Shown: positions 45,526 to 55,140 of the stretch, in pieces
Layout: each line of letters starts with the position of its first letter
How positions within the stretch are numbered: the stretch's first letter is position 1
Assembly (NCBI GenBank): GCA_030180135.1
Contig: CM058239.1
Location: forward strand, 59,289,246-59,353,245
Source: Orychophragmus violaceus
Lineage: Eukaryota; Streptophyta; Magnoliopsida; Brassicales; Brassicaceae
Length of the DNA stretch: 64,000 bases
Direction of reading: 5' to 3'
Program-made: the position numbers and the translations under genes
The notes under the pieces: generated by a model
What the model saw: only the letters and a program-made list of their open reading frames with translations
Told to the model about the DNA's origin: nothing
Database searches by the model: none

Positions 45526-48066
45526 TCAGTTCGCTGGAGGTCCTGACAGAGACTTTGATTGCCTCTGTGCAAGTCTCCTCATCCAAGGCGGAGAGTAAGC
45601 ATCATCAGTGTGAACACGTCCAAGAAAAGAAGGAGTGAAATTCTCCCCAAGATCCAAAATCAAAGTGTTACTTGTCTGCTCTTCATATCCATCCTTAATA
45701 GTGAAGGTATGCCCATCAATCAGCGGCTTACGCAGTATTTCCATCTCAAAGTGCAGAGGCTCGTCTCCCAGATGAAGATCAATTAAACTGTGCCTCACAT
45801 CTATCACTGCTCCAGCTGTGGCTAAGAATGCTCTACCCAGTATCAAAGCATCATCCTGCTCACTGTGGTACTTAAGAACCAAGAAATCTGTCGGAACCAA
45901 GTAGTTTCCAACTCTCACTGGGACGTCCTCAAGAACTCCTTCCGGAATCCTTATTGACTGATCAGCTAGGACAAGAGTGGTCCTAGTGGGTGAAAAATCC
46001 ATCATACCCAGCTTCTCTGCCACAGAGTAGGGCATGAGACTTCTAGCAGCTCCTAAATCACACAGAGAGCGCTTGAAACCATCCTCAAAGATAGAACAAC
46101 TCAGCACAAAAATCCCATGATCAGGTAGCTTCTTAGGAATCTTAGTTAATAGCACATCACTTATATGTTGAGGAACAACTATAACCCAATCCTTCAGCAT
46201 CTCGTCCATTGGCAGCATCTTCTCCAAGTACCTTTGGACACAAGGGTGATAAGGTGGATCATCAGATGGTGGAATTTCTTCCAACTCTTCACCAATATTT
46301 TCCAACTGTTTAAGCTCATCAATCTCTTGTTAAATTACCTCAGACACTTTAGGATACAATTGATTAGATAGTGCATAAACCTCCTGTTGAGTTATCTCAG
46401 ACACTCCAGGGAATAAACGATTAAGCTCTGAATCTGCCTCTGCATCAATGCCATAAGAATCCTGTGAATCTGTCTGTCCACGCCATGCAACGATCGACGC
46501 TAAGGATGCATCGATCGATGCAGTTAAATTTTCACAGATTCCACCCGAGAGATTTTCTTCAAAATCAGAAATTTCAGCCTCTTCTACCAGTTCAGCTGTA
46601 TTTAGCTCAAATTTTTCACCTAGGTGTGATCCATCATCAATGTACACTGACCAGGCCTTAATATGGGTGTCTACTACACTCTTTCCCTTGACAGAGTTTG
46701 AAACTTGGCTCACCTGAGTGTCCAATTGCTTCACATGAGTATTTAGAGATTCAAACTTCCCATTGAGATCCTCATAAACAGCATCCAACTTCCTGTTGAA
46801 GTCCACCGCAGTCTTAGTCTGTCCCTCCAGCGGCTGCTCCATCATACTCTCCATCTTACTCTCATGAGTATTAACAACAGGAGGTGCTTGGTAAGAGGAA
46901 GATCCATAAGTCCTCTGATTACCTTGTTGGAAAGGTTTCTGGAAACCAGCATTCTGTCCAAAGCCAGAAGAGTTTTGATTGCTTGTGAAAGCACTCTTCT
47001 GACCACTGAAAAATCTATTACCTTGCTGTCCTCCAAACCTGTTTCCTTGGAAACCAGATCCTCCGATGTAGTTCACATCCTCTTCCTGACCATCTTCTTC
47101 AGCATTGATCACTTCAACATCTTGAGCAAAATGGACAGCTTTCTTCCCAGCTAGAAGATTGCAAACTGTGTCCAGCTTAGATTTAATATCAGCAATCTCC
47201 AAATTCTCCATCTTCCCACCAGACTCCTTCCTTCTTTTATCAGTACTCTTGCAGCTATTACTGCTTACTAAGTTTTCTATCAACTGCTTAGCTTACACAA
47301 GAGTCCTAGTGTTGAAATTCGCATTGCTGGAATTATCCAACGCAGTCTGGTATGAGAGATCTATTCCTCTAAAGAAAATGCCCAACAATGTTACCTCAGT
47401 GAATCCATGATGCGGGCAGTCACGTTGGTACTTCTTAAATCTCATCCAGGCAGTCTTAAAAGGCTCTGTCGGACCTTGGGAGAAAGTGAGAATGTCCTGT
47501 CTCGACTGATCAGAGCGAGCATCATAGAAGTGTCTCAGAAACTCACTCTTCAGAGCATCCCATGTAACAAACTTCCCAGGTGGAAGCTGTTTCAGCCAGG
47601 AAGCAGCATCTCCAGCGAGAGAGTAGGGAAAAAGTTTGAGGTACAGATAGTCATAGTTCACTCCATCATACTTCATCCCAGTGACTATGTCCTCAAACTC
47701 GTCAATGTGATCCATTGGCTGCTCATTAGGGAATCCATGGAAGGCATTCTGCCTTAGAAGAGAGTAGTAGATGGTCTTGATCTCGAAATCATTCCTCTCA
47801 AAACCAGGAGATACAAGAGCTGACCGGTTAGCATGAAACTCATCCGGACGGTTATAGTCAGCTAAGGTCCTCTCATGAACAGCCATATCTCTACCTTGGG
47901 CCTGTCCTTGGCCTTGGTTCTGCTCCTGTCGTGGTTGCTCAGGAGGATCAGGGATAACATTCCCTTCATCATCAATCCGTTCTCCAGCAGTATTATACGG
48001 ATTGTTTTGTCGGTTCCTCAGGGTACCTTGAGCATCAGGCATTATAATCACACGTTCAACAACCAT
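45526..48066 (-). pseudogene. G2 gag-protease region with two stops
   Basis: Starts MVVERVIIMPDAQGTLR. The gag domain spans 48066-47293, the G/N/Q-rich and coiled-coil part 47283-46330, and the aspartic protease (CDLGAARSLMPYS) 46305-45526. These three stretches are in one frame, separated by two in-frame TAA codons (47293-47295 and 46330-46332). The first stands where G1 has CAA, which fits one C-to-T change; the second is inferred likewise. About 846 codons in all, with no zinc knuckle and no RT. TCGATCGATGC dyads lie within the frame at 46489-46522. Confidence 0.85.
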
Positions 48067-48194
48067 CCTTGCTCTTTGAACTTTCCTGTTGGTCCTCTCT
48101 AGTCTAGCAAGCTCTTCAAGTTGGAGTTAACGAGATTAGTGTTCGGATTACTTCTGGTATCACGCGTCTGCATAAACCGTCTGTAATCGCCAAG

Positions 48195-48275
48195 CAACGA
48201 TCGATGCTAACAGTGCAACGATCGATTCAACTCCAATCGCCTAGTAACGATCGACACAAAGGATGCAACGATCGA
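48195..48275. repeat. TCGATC palindrome cluster upstream of G2 gag
   Basis: AACGATCGATGC, AACGATCGATTC, AACGATCGACAC and AACGATCGATGC again in 80 bp, same order as in G1 (16895-16985). Confidence 0.68.
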
Positions 48276-48391
48276 TGCTATGCGAATGTTTAACCTGCGA
48301 CAGAGAAGAAACAGAAAAATCAGTAACTAAAACAAAAAATAAAAATCTTAGTAAAAACCCTAAGTTCGAATCTATCGAAGACTCCAAAGAG

Positions 48392-48409
48392 TCCCCGGCA
48401 ACGGCGCCA
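48392..48409 (-). other. G2 primer binding site (tRNA-Asp type)
   Basis: Minus strand TGGCGCCGTTGCCGGGGA, six bases from the LTR edge at 48416. Confidence 0.9.
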
Positions 48410-48415
48410 AAAACT

Positions 48416-49618
48416 TGATAGGTGTAAAGTTTTAACCCTATACTAACTGCAAGTGCACAGTAATATCAATGTAGTACTTAGGGATCGAATCCACGAGGAC
48501 TCAGGGCAACGATAGAATTAGAACAGAAAAGATTAAACTAAGAGGAAGCAAATGTGATTAGAAATTAAAAAGCAGAACAAGAAAGTAAACAAGTAGCAGG
48601 ATTGGTTGTAAGCAATTAACTAAGGGCGCTAAGTCTAGGGAGTTCTCAGGAAATAAGACAAGCAGACAAATCATTAAGTCAGGATCAAATTAAGTACAGT
48701 TCTAGAACTCAAAACACATATATAGAATTAACCAACTTTCGTTGTGAGAATTCTCTAAGCCTAATTGCAGGAATCCAAATGTCTTTGTAATTCCTAACAG
48801 ATTAAACCAGCTTTAATGACCAAGTTCGATATGTTCACAATCTAATTAAACCAAATTTCTTTGCGAGTAATTAAATTGCTCAACCTAAGTAGTTCAGATT
48901 CTAAACCACACTTTCGTGTCAATCTAGCAACCTAAGATCTAGATTCTAAGTGATCAAGTTAGAAGTAGCATTAAACACAATTTAGATTGAAGAACATCTA
49001 TTGATATGAATCCTTAACTGAATTAATTATATCTAGCAAGTCATCAATTCCTTAATGAGAATCCCTAAACCTAACTATGAATCTACTCAGACATAGAATA
49101 TGAAAACATAATCAATGAATTAATAGATATCATAAAAGAGATTAAATAAGTAAAGGGGTTCGAAATCTTCTCCAAAAACAAGATGTAGTACAGGATCAAA
49201 TCAGCCCCAAATAGGTCTAAAAACTCTCTGCTCTAAAGTATGAAAGCGTCTCTAAAAACTGATGTAAAAACCTAATTATATAGCTAAATCACGTCTTGGG
49301 GCTTCTGTGTAAATATCTGGAACTTCTGGGCAATTCTGCAAATTCATCATTCTTCATTAACTCTCGCCGAGACTGGCCCAACTCGCTGTGCATCGATCGA
49401 TGCTGATGTGTGTCGATCGACACACTATTGTGTTCTGGACAGTGAGCTCAAACTCTCGGGTCAAAACTCCAAAATGCTCCATTTAGCTCCAATTATTCCA
49501 AATCCACTCCAAACGTGCTAGTACCTAATAACACATGTAAAAGACTCTAAAGAGACAATAAAAGACTCTAAAACACACTTATATCATGGTCTAAAACGGT
49601 AAAAGCCATGATATATCA
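48416..49618 (-). repeat. G2 5' LTR
   Basis: 1203 bp, near-identical to 42981-44184; followed by TSD ATATC. Confidence 0.95.
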
Positions 49619-49623
49619 ATATC

Positions 49624-50189
49624 ACGGCCCATTTGGTTGATCTTGACCACAGTCAACCTGTCCTAAACCCGTTGGCCCAGAAGATGACCAAGACCGAAGC
49701 CGTTGACCCATTCGACCAGACCATCCCATGGCCCCTACTCCAGACGATCAGACCGACCATGGTCTTCAGCATCGAGTCAGACGAGTCCTAGACCGGTCTG
49801 CCTCTGGACCAAAGAGCATACTTTTTTCCCTTGTGAGGTTTTTTCCCATATGGGTTTTCTTCACAAGGTTTTTAACAAGGTGATCCAAGGCCCGTTCATT
49901 AGAGAGACATGTCGTCCATGTCCTATTTCTTTTTAAGTGTTTTCTTTTTAAGTTTTATTTCCCTTTGGCTTTAAACATTTCAATTGGACCATTTGTTTCG
50001 TCCCACTTGTGTGGTTTCCCCTTGGATCGAGATTTCTTGTTACTACTTGCTTTCTTACATCTCGTTACTAAAGTGTCCTAGTTTTTTTAAGTTCTACAAA
50101 TCCATTGAACCACCCATCGACCAGGAAGAGAGCGCCTTCGGCCAGCTTCCTCGTCCCATCACCACGCGCTCGGCCACCGTCCCGCTCGA
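49624..50189 (+). repeat. G4 5' LTR, piece 2, with internal deletion
   Basis: Continues from piece 1 after G2. At about 50008 it lacks 104 bp present in the 3' LTR (59091-59194), including the TATTTAA candidate promoter. Ends at the CGA target (50187-50189) of the CACTA element. Confidence 0.85.
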
Positions 50190-50762
50190 CACTACAAGAA
50201 AAATCTCTATTCTTAGCACACGAAAAACGCCATGGTATGTATATGATGACGTTTTTGAAAATACTATGTCTGCCCCAGCTATAATAGGTAGGCCAGATAC
50301 GATAGCGTTTTTTGTCTGTGCTATAATATTTTTTACTATAATAGCGTTTTTGAAATGGCTATGTCTGCCCCATCTATAATAGATCAGCCATATATAATAG
50401 CGTTTTTGCTCGTGCTATGATATAAAACACTTATGATAGCGATGTTGTTCTTTGCTATTGGATCTATCTGTTATAGCTTTTTTTATTTGTCATAATATCT
50501 TGTTATAATAATTGATAATTATGGCTAATTTATATTTTTAATATAATTTTTTATTTTGGATTCATACAAAAATAAATATAATTGAACTTTTAGAGCTTTC
50601 ATTAATAACACAAAAAATGTATTACATAAAACATTACAAAAATCAATCGAAAAAATGCTTCCAAGGTTACAGCAAAGGACAAGGAGCTCCTAAACAGCAT
50701 CTTACAAAGAAGAGAGGACCCATTAATATACTAAAACTATCCAAGTGAAGGGGGAAGAATAC

Positions 50763-50952
50763 CTATCTGGCCAAAATCAGCAGCAATGAGTTTTTGAAAC
50801 CCAAAATTTCAGCAGACTGCATCCGTCTTACAAGAGCGGCAACCAGATCATGGAGATGAGGTGCCATCTCTGACGGAAGATGCAAGACAAGCTGCAGTAT
50901 GTACTTCCCAGCAAATAGAGATCCAGAACATTTCAGGGCAAGGTTGAGAAGC
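50763..50952 (-). pseudogene. Captured exon resembling importin-9-like ARM-repeat protein
   Basis: After an AG acceptor (50953-50954) the minus-strand frame reads RLLN and then GKYILQLVLHLPSEMAPH, LVAALVRRMQSAEIL and LLLILAR, which I recognise as a segment of the plant importin-9-like nuclear import receptor (ARM/HEAT repeats). A GT donor (50761-50762) follows. It ends in a stop at the exon edge, so the fragment is closed. The source gene has over 1000 residues; only about 60 are here. The identification is from memory of the family, not a search. Confidence 0.7.
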
Positions 50953-51119
50953 CTGCACCAACATTGGGAAAACAATTTAGCAACGAACGATAGTACAATT
51001 AAACAGATACCAATTAGAAAACATTGAGAAAGACTACTCTAAAAACAGAACAAGGTGACAAAGACCAAATCTTTTATGGTGAATAGATTGTGCTTCCTCT
51101 GGTTTCCGGTCCATGGGCT

Positions 51120-51244
51120 TATAGTTCATTCACAATGGCCAAACTAACTTGTCCGGTGTCTGAATCAAAGCCAAAAACTTTGGTTGGACTGCTCTCAATC
51201 AAGCATGGATCAACTTCCATCAGAGAATGATGATCATTCACAAA
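51120..51244 (-). pseudogene. Unassigned captured exon
   Basis: After AG (51245-51246) the frame reads FVNDHHSLMEVDPCLIESS, then KVFGFDSDTGQVSLAIVNEL and a stop. It looks like real coding sequence (balanced composition, no repeats) but I cannot name the source. Confidence 0.45.
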
Positions 51245-51637
51245 CTGCAAGACAATAGAAACAACGCCTTTTAGAACAACATAAGATCAATACACATAAA
51301 GTCAGAGCTGCGATTTTCTCTAAAGTGTCTAGAATTACAGATCTTTCATATATCTGAGACATGATTTCAACGACACTCAAAATTGAGATATAACTATGGA
51401 TCTAAGACAAGATTTAAGGACTTTAACCATGGACTTATGTGTTAATTAGTTTGAGACTGGTGGTTTCATGATATTAACTGACTGCATTCACACAAAAGGG
51501 AAGCAACTGATTGCATTTTTCAATCAAGATATCAACAGGCTGCATTCACACAAAAACAAAGTATAAGAACACTATCTACACCTAAAAGTAACTCGCTGAG
51601 AATAAAATAAACAATCATCAAGACAATATGACACTAC

Positions 51638-51692
51638 CTTTTGTATTTGTGAAGGAATAGTCACTTGTTGGTGGAACATCATTTACTCTAAC
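51638..51692 (-). pseudogene. Unassigned small captured exon
   Basis: 55 bp bounded by AG (51693-51694) and GT (51636-51637); one frame reads RVNDVPPTSDYSFTNTK. Source unknown. Confidence 0.4.
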
Positions 51693-51862
51693 CTGTAAAC
51701 ATAAAATCCCAAAAACATGTCATTAGAATGAATAAACCTGCACATTCAACAACGACAATGGAAACAAATGATCAGGCCACACATCTAGGAAAATGACAAA
51801 CTCAACAAGACCTGAGTATTAAATTAGCAGATAACACTTTTTGAATAACTGATAATGATTAC

Positions 51863-51931
51863 TTTATAACCGGCACCAATGCTTTGCATATCCAGTGTTC
51901 CAATAACGTCATCAGCTTCTACACCTGGCAC
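51863..51931 (-). pseudogene. Captured exon 2 of a 5'-3' exonuclease-like gene
   Basis: 69 bp, 23 codons, starting VPGVEADDVIGTL, between AG (51932-51933) and GT (51861-51862). VEADDVIGTLA is the metal-binding signature of the 5'-3' exonuclease (FEN/PolI N-terminal) fold. It follows exon 1 in phase. Confidence 0.75.
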
Positions 51932-52010
51932 CTGTCTTCATATAATTTATACCCATTAGTGAGTAATCATCACAATAAAAGGAAATATGACATTCATGTG
52001 TATGATTTAC

Positions 52011-52138
52011 CTCTATAACCTTTACAGACATTGCCTTGATGGACGCTTTGAGATATTGAAGTCCTTGTACTATGGTATCAGGTGTGGGAGGACGACTACT
52101 TTTATATGCAGGGTAGAGAGTATGACGGAAGTTCATGC
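52011..52138 (-). pseudogene. Captured exon 1 of a 5'-3' exonuclease-like gene
   Basis: 128 bp between AG (52139-52140) and GT (52009-52010). The frame reads MNFRHTLYPAYKSSRPPTPD, then QGLQYLKASIKAMSVKVIEV, matching the plant organellar-type 5'-3' exonuclease family (PolI-like FRHxxxPxYKxxRPxxP). It splices in phase to 51931. The rest of the exonuclease (second metal site, H3TH) is absent. Confidence 0.78.
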
Positions 52139-52140
52139 CT

Positions 52141-53300
52141 GTAAAAGTTAAAGCACATAATAAAGTTAGGCTAGACACTGACGAGATTACATAAAATTCA
52201 TCCTTCACACTCTGCACACAGGAAAGGGAAAATATTTTCGAGTTACGAGTGCAAAAAAGCCTAAAAAGCATAACTAAGAGAAGGCAAGTGTTCTCATCAC
52301 TCAAAAGAAAAGAGAGTAGTAGATATACATATCTATGTCAGCATGTACAAACGGTAATAGCAAAAGACAGCAGCAGACTGAGCATTGAAGCTACATACGG
52401 CCTATTGACAACATAGGTATGCCAAATCGGTAAGATTTAGAAATTAATTTAGTGTACGTCGTCATCCTGGACCCTCTATTCTCTACACCAAAGTTTATGA
52501 CCCAAAAAGCGGCAATGGAGTTTCATAGCAAACGATAAGAAACTTACCCAACCATATAGCTGCATAAACCTGCACATTCAACAACGACAATGGAAAATTA
52601 AAGATCGAGAGAGAGAAGAGATAAAAGAGCTGAAATCGATTTTTAAGGAATTGATTGTTTGCAATTCGTTTTTGAGCTTACCTCGAGAGAAATATTATCA
52701 GGCTTTCTGTGAGTTTCAACCTAATTCGAGTTTGTGTTTGGAAGTGTCCTTGAGTCTACATTTGATTTGAATCAGAAGGGCACCGAGAAACCCGTCACTA
52801 TCTAGGTTTCGATTCCATTAACAGAAATTGTAAAAGGGAGAATCTATTACTAGGGTTTTGCAGGGTAGGAGAATGGGGAGATGAGAAGAAGAAATTAGGG
52901 TCTGTATGAAGAGGAGGAAGGTGGTGGAGGATCAATCTAGAAACGGAGAGGAAGAGAGGAGGAAGAAACGAGAGTTAAATGTTCAAAAAAAAAAACGAGA
53001 GTTAAGAGAGAGTATTGGATAAAGTCGTGTTTAGTTATGGTGGATAGAGGAAGAGGGAAAAAAATGATTTTGGCCAAAACCAAACAAAAAAATTGGGGGT
53101 AAATTTTTTTGCCAAAACCAAAATTTGGCTTTAAGTGTTGGCGCCCATTGTAAAAATTAGGCTCGAAACTGATTTTTGTTTCCCGCTTAGTTAAATTTCG
53201 GCTTAGCATTGATAAAATGCTATAATAAAGTACCACAATCCAGCAAACGCTCTTTAATAGCACTTAGAGAAACCGTGCTATCATAATGTGCTATTAATAC
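52141..53300. other. CACTA right part, no gene seen
   Basis: Intron-like and leader-like DNA. A 33-bp segment at 52564-52596 is repeated exactly at 51732-51764. A purine-rich stretch at 52840-53060 may derive from a host 5' UTR. The outer 100 bp hold subterminal repeats. Confidence 0.5.
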
Positions 53301-53320
53301 CCAGTTTTTTTGTAGTGCGA

Positions 53321-53394
53321 CCAACGCTCGCTCGACCCACGTACCGCTCGCCGCCTATCGACCACTCGACCGCGTCCGCTTGCATCTTGCATCA
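53321..53394 (+). repeat. G4 5' LTR, piece 3
   Basis: Short LTR end, CGACC-rich, terminating TTGCATCA two bases before the primer site. Confidence 0.8.
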
Positions 53395-53396
53395 TC

Positions 53397-53409
53397 TGGT
53401 ATCAGAGCT
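53397..53409 (+). other. G4 primer binding site
   Basis: TGGTATCAGAGCT, initiator Met-tRNA type. Confidence 0.85.
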
Positions 53410-53952
53410 AAACGCTCTTGAAATCAATCTGGTTGTTTCTGAACTCTGCTCTTTTTCGTTTCTAGTTTGTTTAGTTGCTTCCTATAAATCCGAAAATCCA
53501 TAAAAAGTTGCTAGTTGGCCTTAGTTTTCTCTCGGTTTAATTTTCTTATAGCCTGCGATTTTAGTTGTCTCTTGTTGTTCCTGTTCTGCTGTGTTGGGTG
53601 CATTGCATTCATCTAGTACGAAGAAGAACGCTAGAATTCGGCTGCTAGGTTGCTCAGGACTCGAACTGGCAGCATATAATATTAGGGTTTTCCTTTTGCT
53701 TCGATTGTGCTTAAGGTTTGTTAGTTTGGTTCTTGGTTTGACTTAAGATCGTAATTTCCAATTTTGATATCAGTTTAGTGTTTCCTTTTGTGATTAATAT
53801 TCAAAAAAATGAAGAAATTGTCCAATGTCTTGTTTTCCTTTTTGTGCTTAGCGACTGCGTTTTTCCTTTTCTTTTTATTTATTGCGTTTTTCTTTTCTTT
53901 GTTTTTCCTTTTCCTGTTGCATGTGACCTCTTGTTAAGTGCGCATGATATAA
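53410..53952 (+). other. G4 untranslated leader
   Basis: 540 bp, T-rich, with no gene. TTTTCCTTTT runs lie just before the gag ATG. Confidence 0.6.
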
Positions 53953-55140
53953 ATGGCTGAAGAACAAGCCCATCAACAAGCCGGACCGGCTGACTTCAAC
54001 CAAATGTTGGCCGCGATCCAAGCGATCGGACAGACGCTCGGAGCCCGACTCGACCGCCTTGAGCGACCAGGCGAGCAGCAGCCTCGACCAGGCGAGCGGA
54101 AACCTCGACCAGGCGAGCAGCAGCCTCGACCAGGCGAGCAGCAGCATCGACCAGGCGAGCAGCAACCTCGACCAGGAGGGCCTCCTCCTCGGTTCGACCA
54201 ACAACGGTGACCCGACCAGTACCGCGGTCGCGCGGACCGAGCAGTACATCACCAGGACATCCGACTGGACGACACAGACGATGATTTGGACGACTTCGAC
54301 GACGAACGACGTGACCACAATCCTCTACCACACTACCAACGCGACCCAAATCACCGTGGTCGCATACGCGACCAAGATGTACAATGTCCTCATTTTAATG
54401 ATGTCAAGGTAAAACCACCTACATTTTCAGGTAAGGTGGACCCGGAGGCTTACTTGGAGTGGGAGCGGAGGATGGAGCACATCTTCGACTACTACGCGTA
54501 CCTTGACCATAGGAAGATCACTCTAGCCGTGGCCCAGTTCACATGACACGCCCTGTCATGGTGGGATCGAGACGTCGCGGAGCGTAGGAGCCATCGGTAT
54601 GACCAGACACCTACTGAGCCGATATGAAGTACCAATTAAGGCGGAGGTACGTTCCGACCCATTTCCATAGAGATTTTCAAAAACGCTTTCGTAAGTTGAT
54701 GCAGGGAAACAAGATGGTCGAGGAATACTTCAAAGAGTTCGAGCAGCTACGGAACCGACTGGAGCTGGACGACTCAGAAGAGACCGTGATGGCCCAGTTC
54801 GTGGATGGGCTGCACGATCGGATCACTCGGAAGGTAGAGCTTCAACCTTAGCATGATATGTCCGAGTTATTACACTTGAGCATCTAGGTTGAGAAGCATA
54901 ACAAGCGGAAGGCCGCGACCACGACCCGGCCCTAGACCAGCGCGTCTTGGTCGACACCGACCCCTCGACTCATCGACAAAGGTAAGACGGTCGAGGTCAA
55001 GTCCAGGTTCAAGAAGCCGGCCACCGAGGCATTCAAGCTCAGCCGAACAGACGCATGTAAGTTCCCTAGTACATCTCGTTCTAGAGATATCACCTGTTTT
55101 AAATGCCAGGGTAAAGGACACATGGCCCGGGACTGCCCGA
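53953..55140 (+). pseudogene. G4 gag with stops and frame breaks
   Basis: Starts MAEEQAHQQAGPADFNQML with GARLDRLERP. Then come five 7-residue PGEQQPR-type repeats (54064-54173). After a frame change the chromoviral gag core follows: FSGKVDPEAYLEWERRMEHIF (54419-54486), a stop at 54544-54546, the ALSWWDRD block, RRRYVPTHFHRDF and EYFKEFEQLRNRL (54636-54770). Stops at 54849, 54885 and 54933 precede the zinc knuckle CFKCQGKGHMARDC (55089-55130; C-x2-C-x4-H-x4-C). Most stops are TAG where CAG is likely. Gag would form the particle. Confidence 0.85.

Larger units (their letters stand above)
42981..49618 (-). mobile_element. G2: Athila/Tat-like element, gag-protease only, complete
   Basis: 6638-bp minus-strand element with LTRs 42981-44184 and 48416-49618, TSD ATATC (42976-42980 and 49619-49623) and a tRNA-Asp-type primer site. 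The LTRs are nearly identical by eye, so it is recent. Between them lie only a gag-protease region (45526-48066) and 1.3 kb of non-coding DNA. RT, RNase H and integrase are absent, so it must rely on enzymes from other elements. It inserted into the G4 5' LTR: the flanks read GGAGGATATC and ATCACGGCCC, joined in the intact 3' LTR at 58695-58710. Confidence 0.95.
50190..53317. mobile_element. CACTA (En/Spm) transposon carrying host gene fragments
   Basis: 3128 bp with inverted ends CACTACAAGAAAAA (left) and CACTACAAAAAAAC (right, opposite strand) and a 3-bp duplication CGA (50187-50189, 53318-53320), the standard CACTA hallmarks. Subterminal zones (50210-50480, 53200-53300) hold repeats like TATAATAGCGTTTTT and GCTATNNT. 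No transposase is present. The interior (50760-52140) holds several exon-like pieces on the minus strand with GT/AG borders, some resembling unrelated plant genes: a Pack-CACTA. Confidence 0.92.

Noticed and set aside
53875..54318. 147-codon minus-strand frame
   Set aside because: Antisense to the G4 gag tandem repeat; long only because a 21-bp array stays open in several frames.
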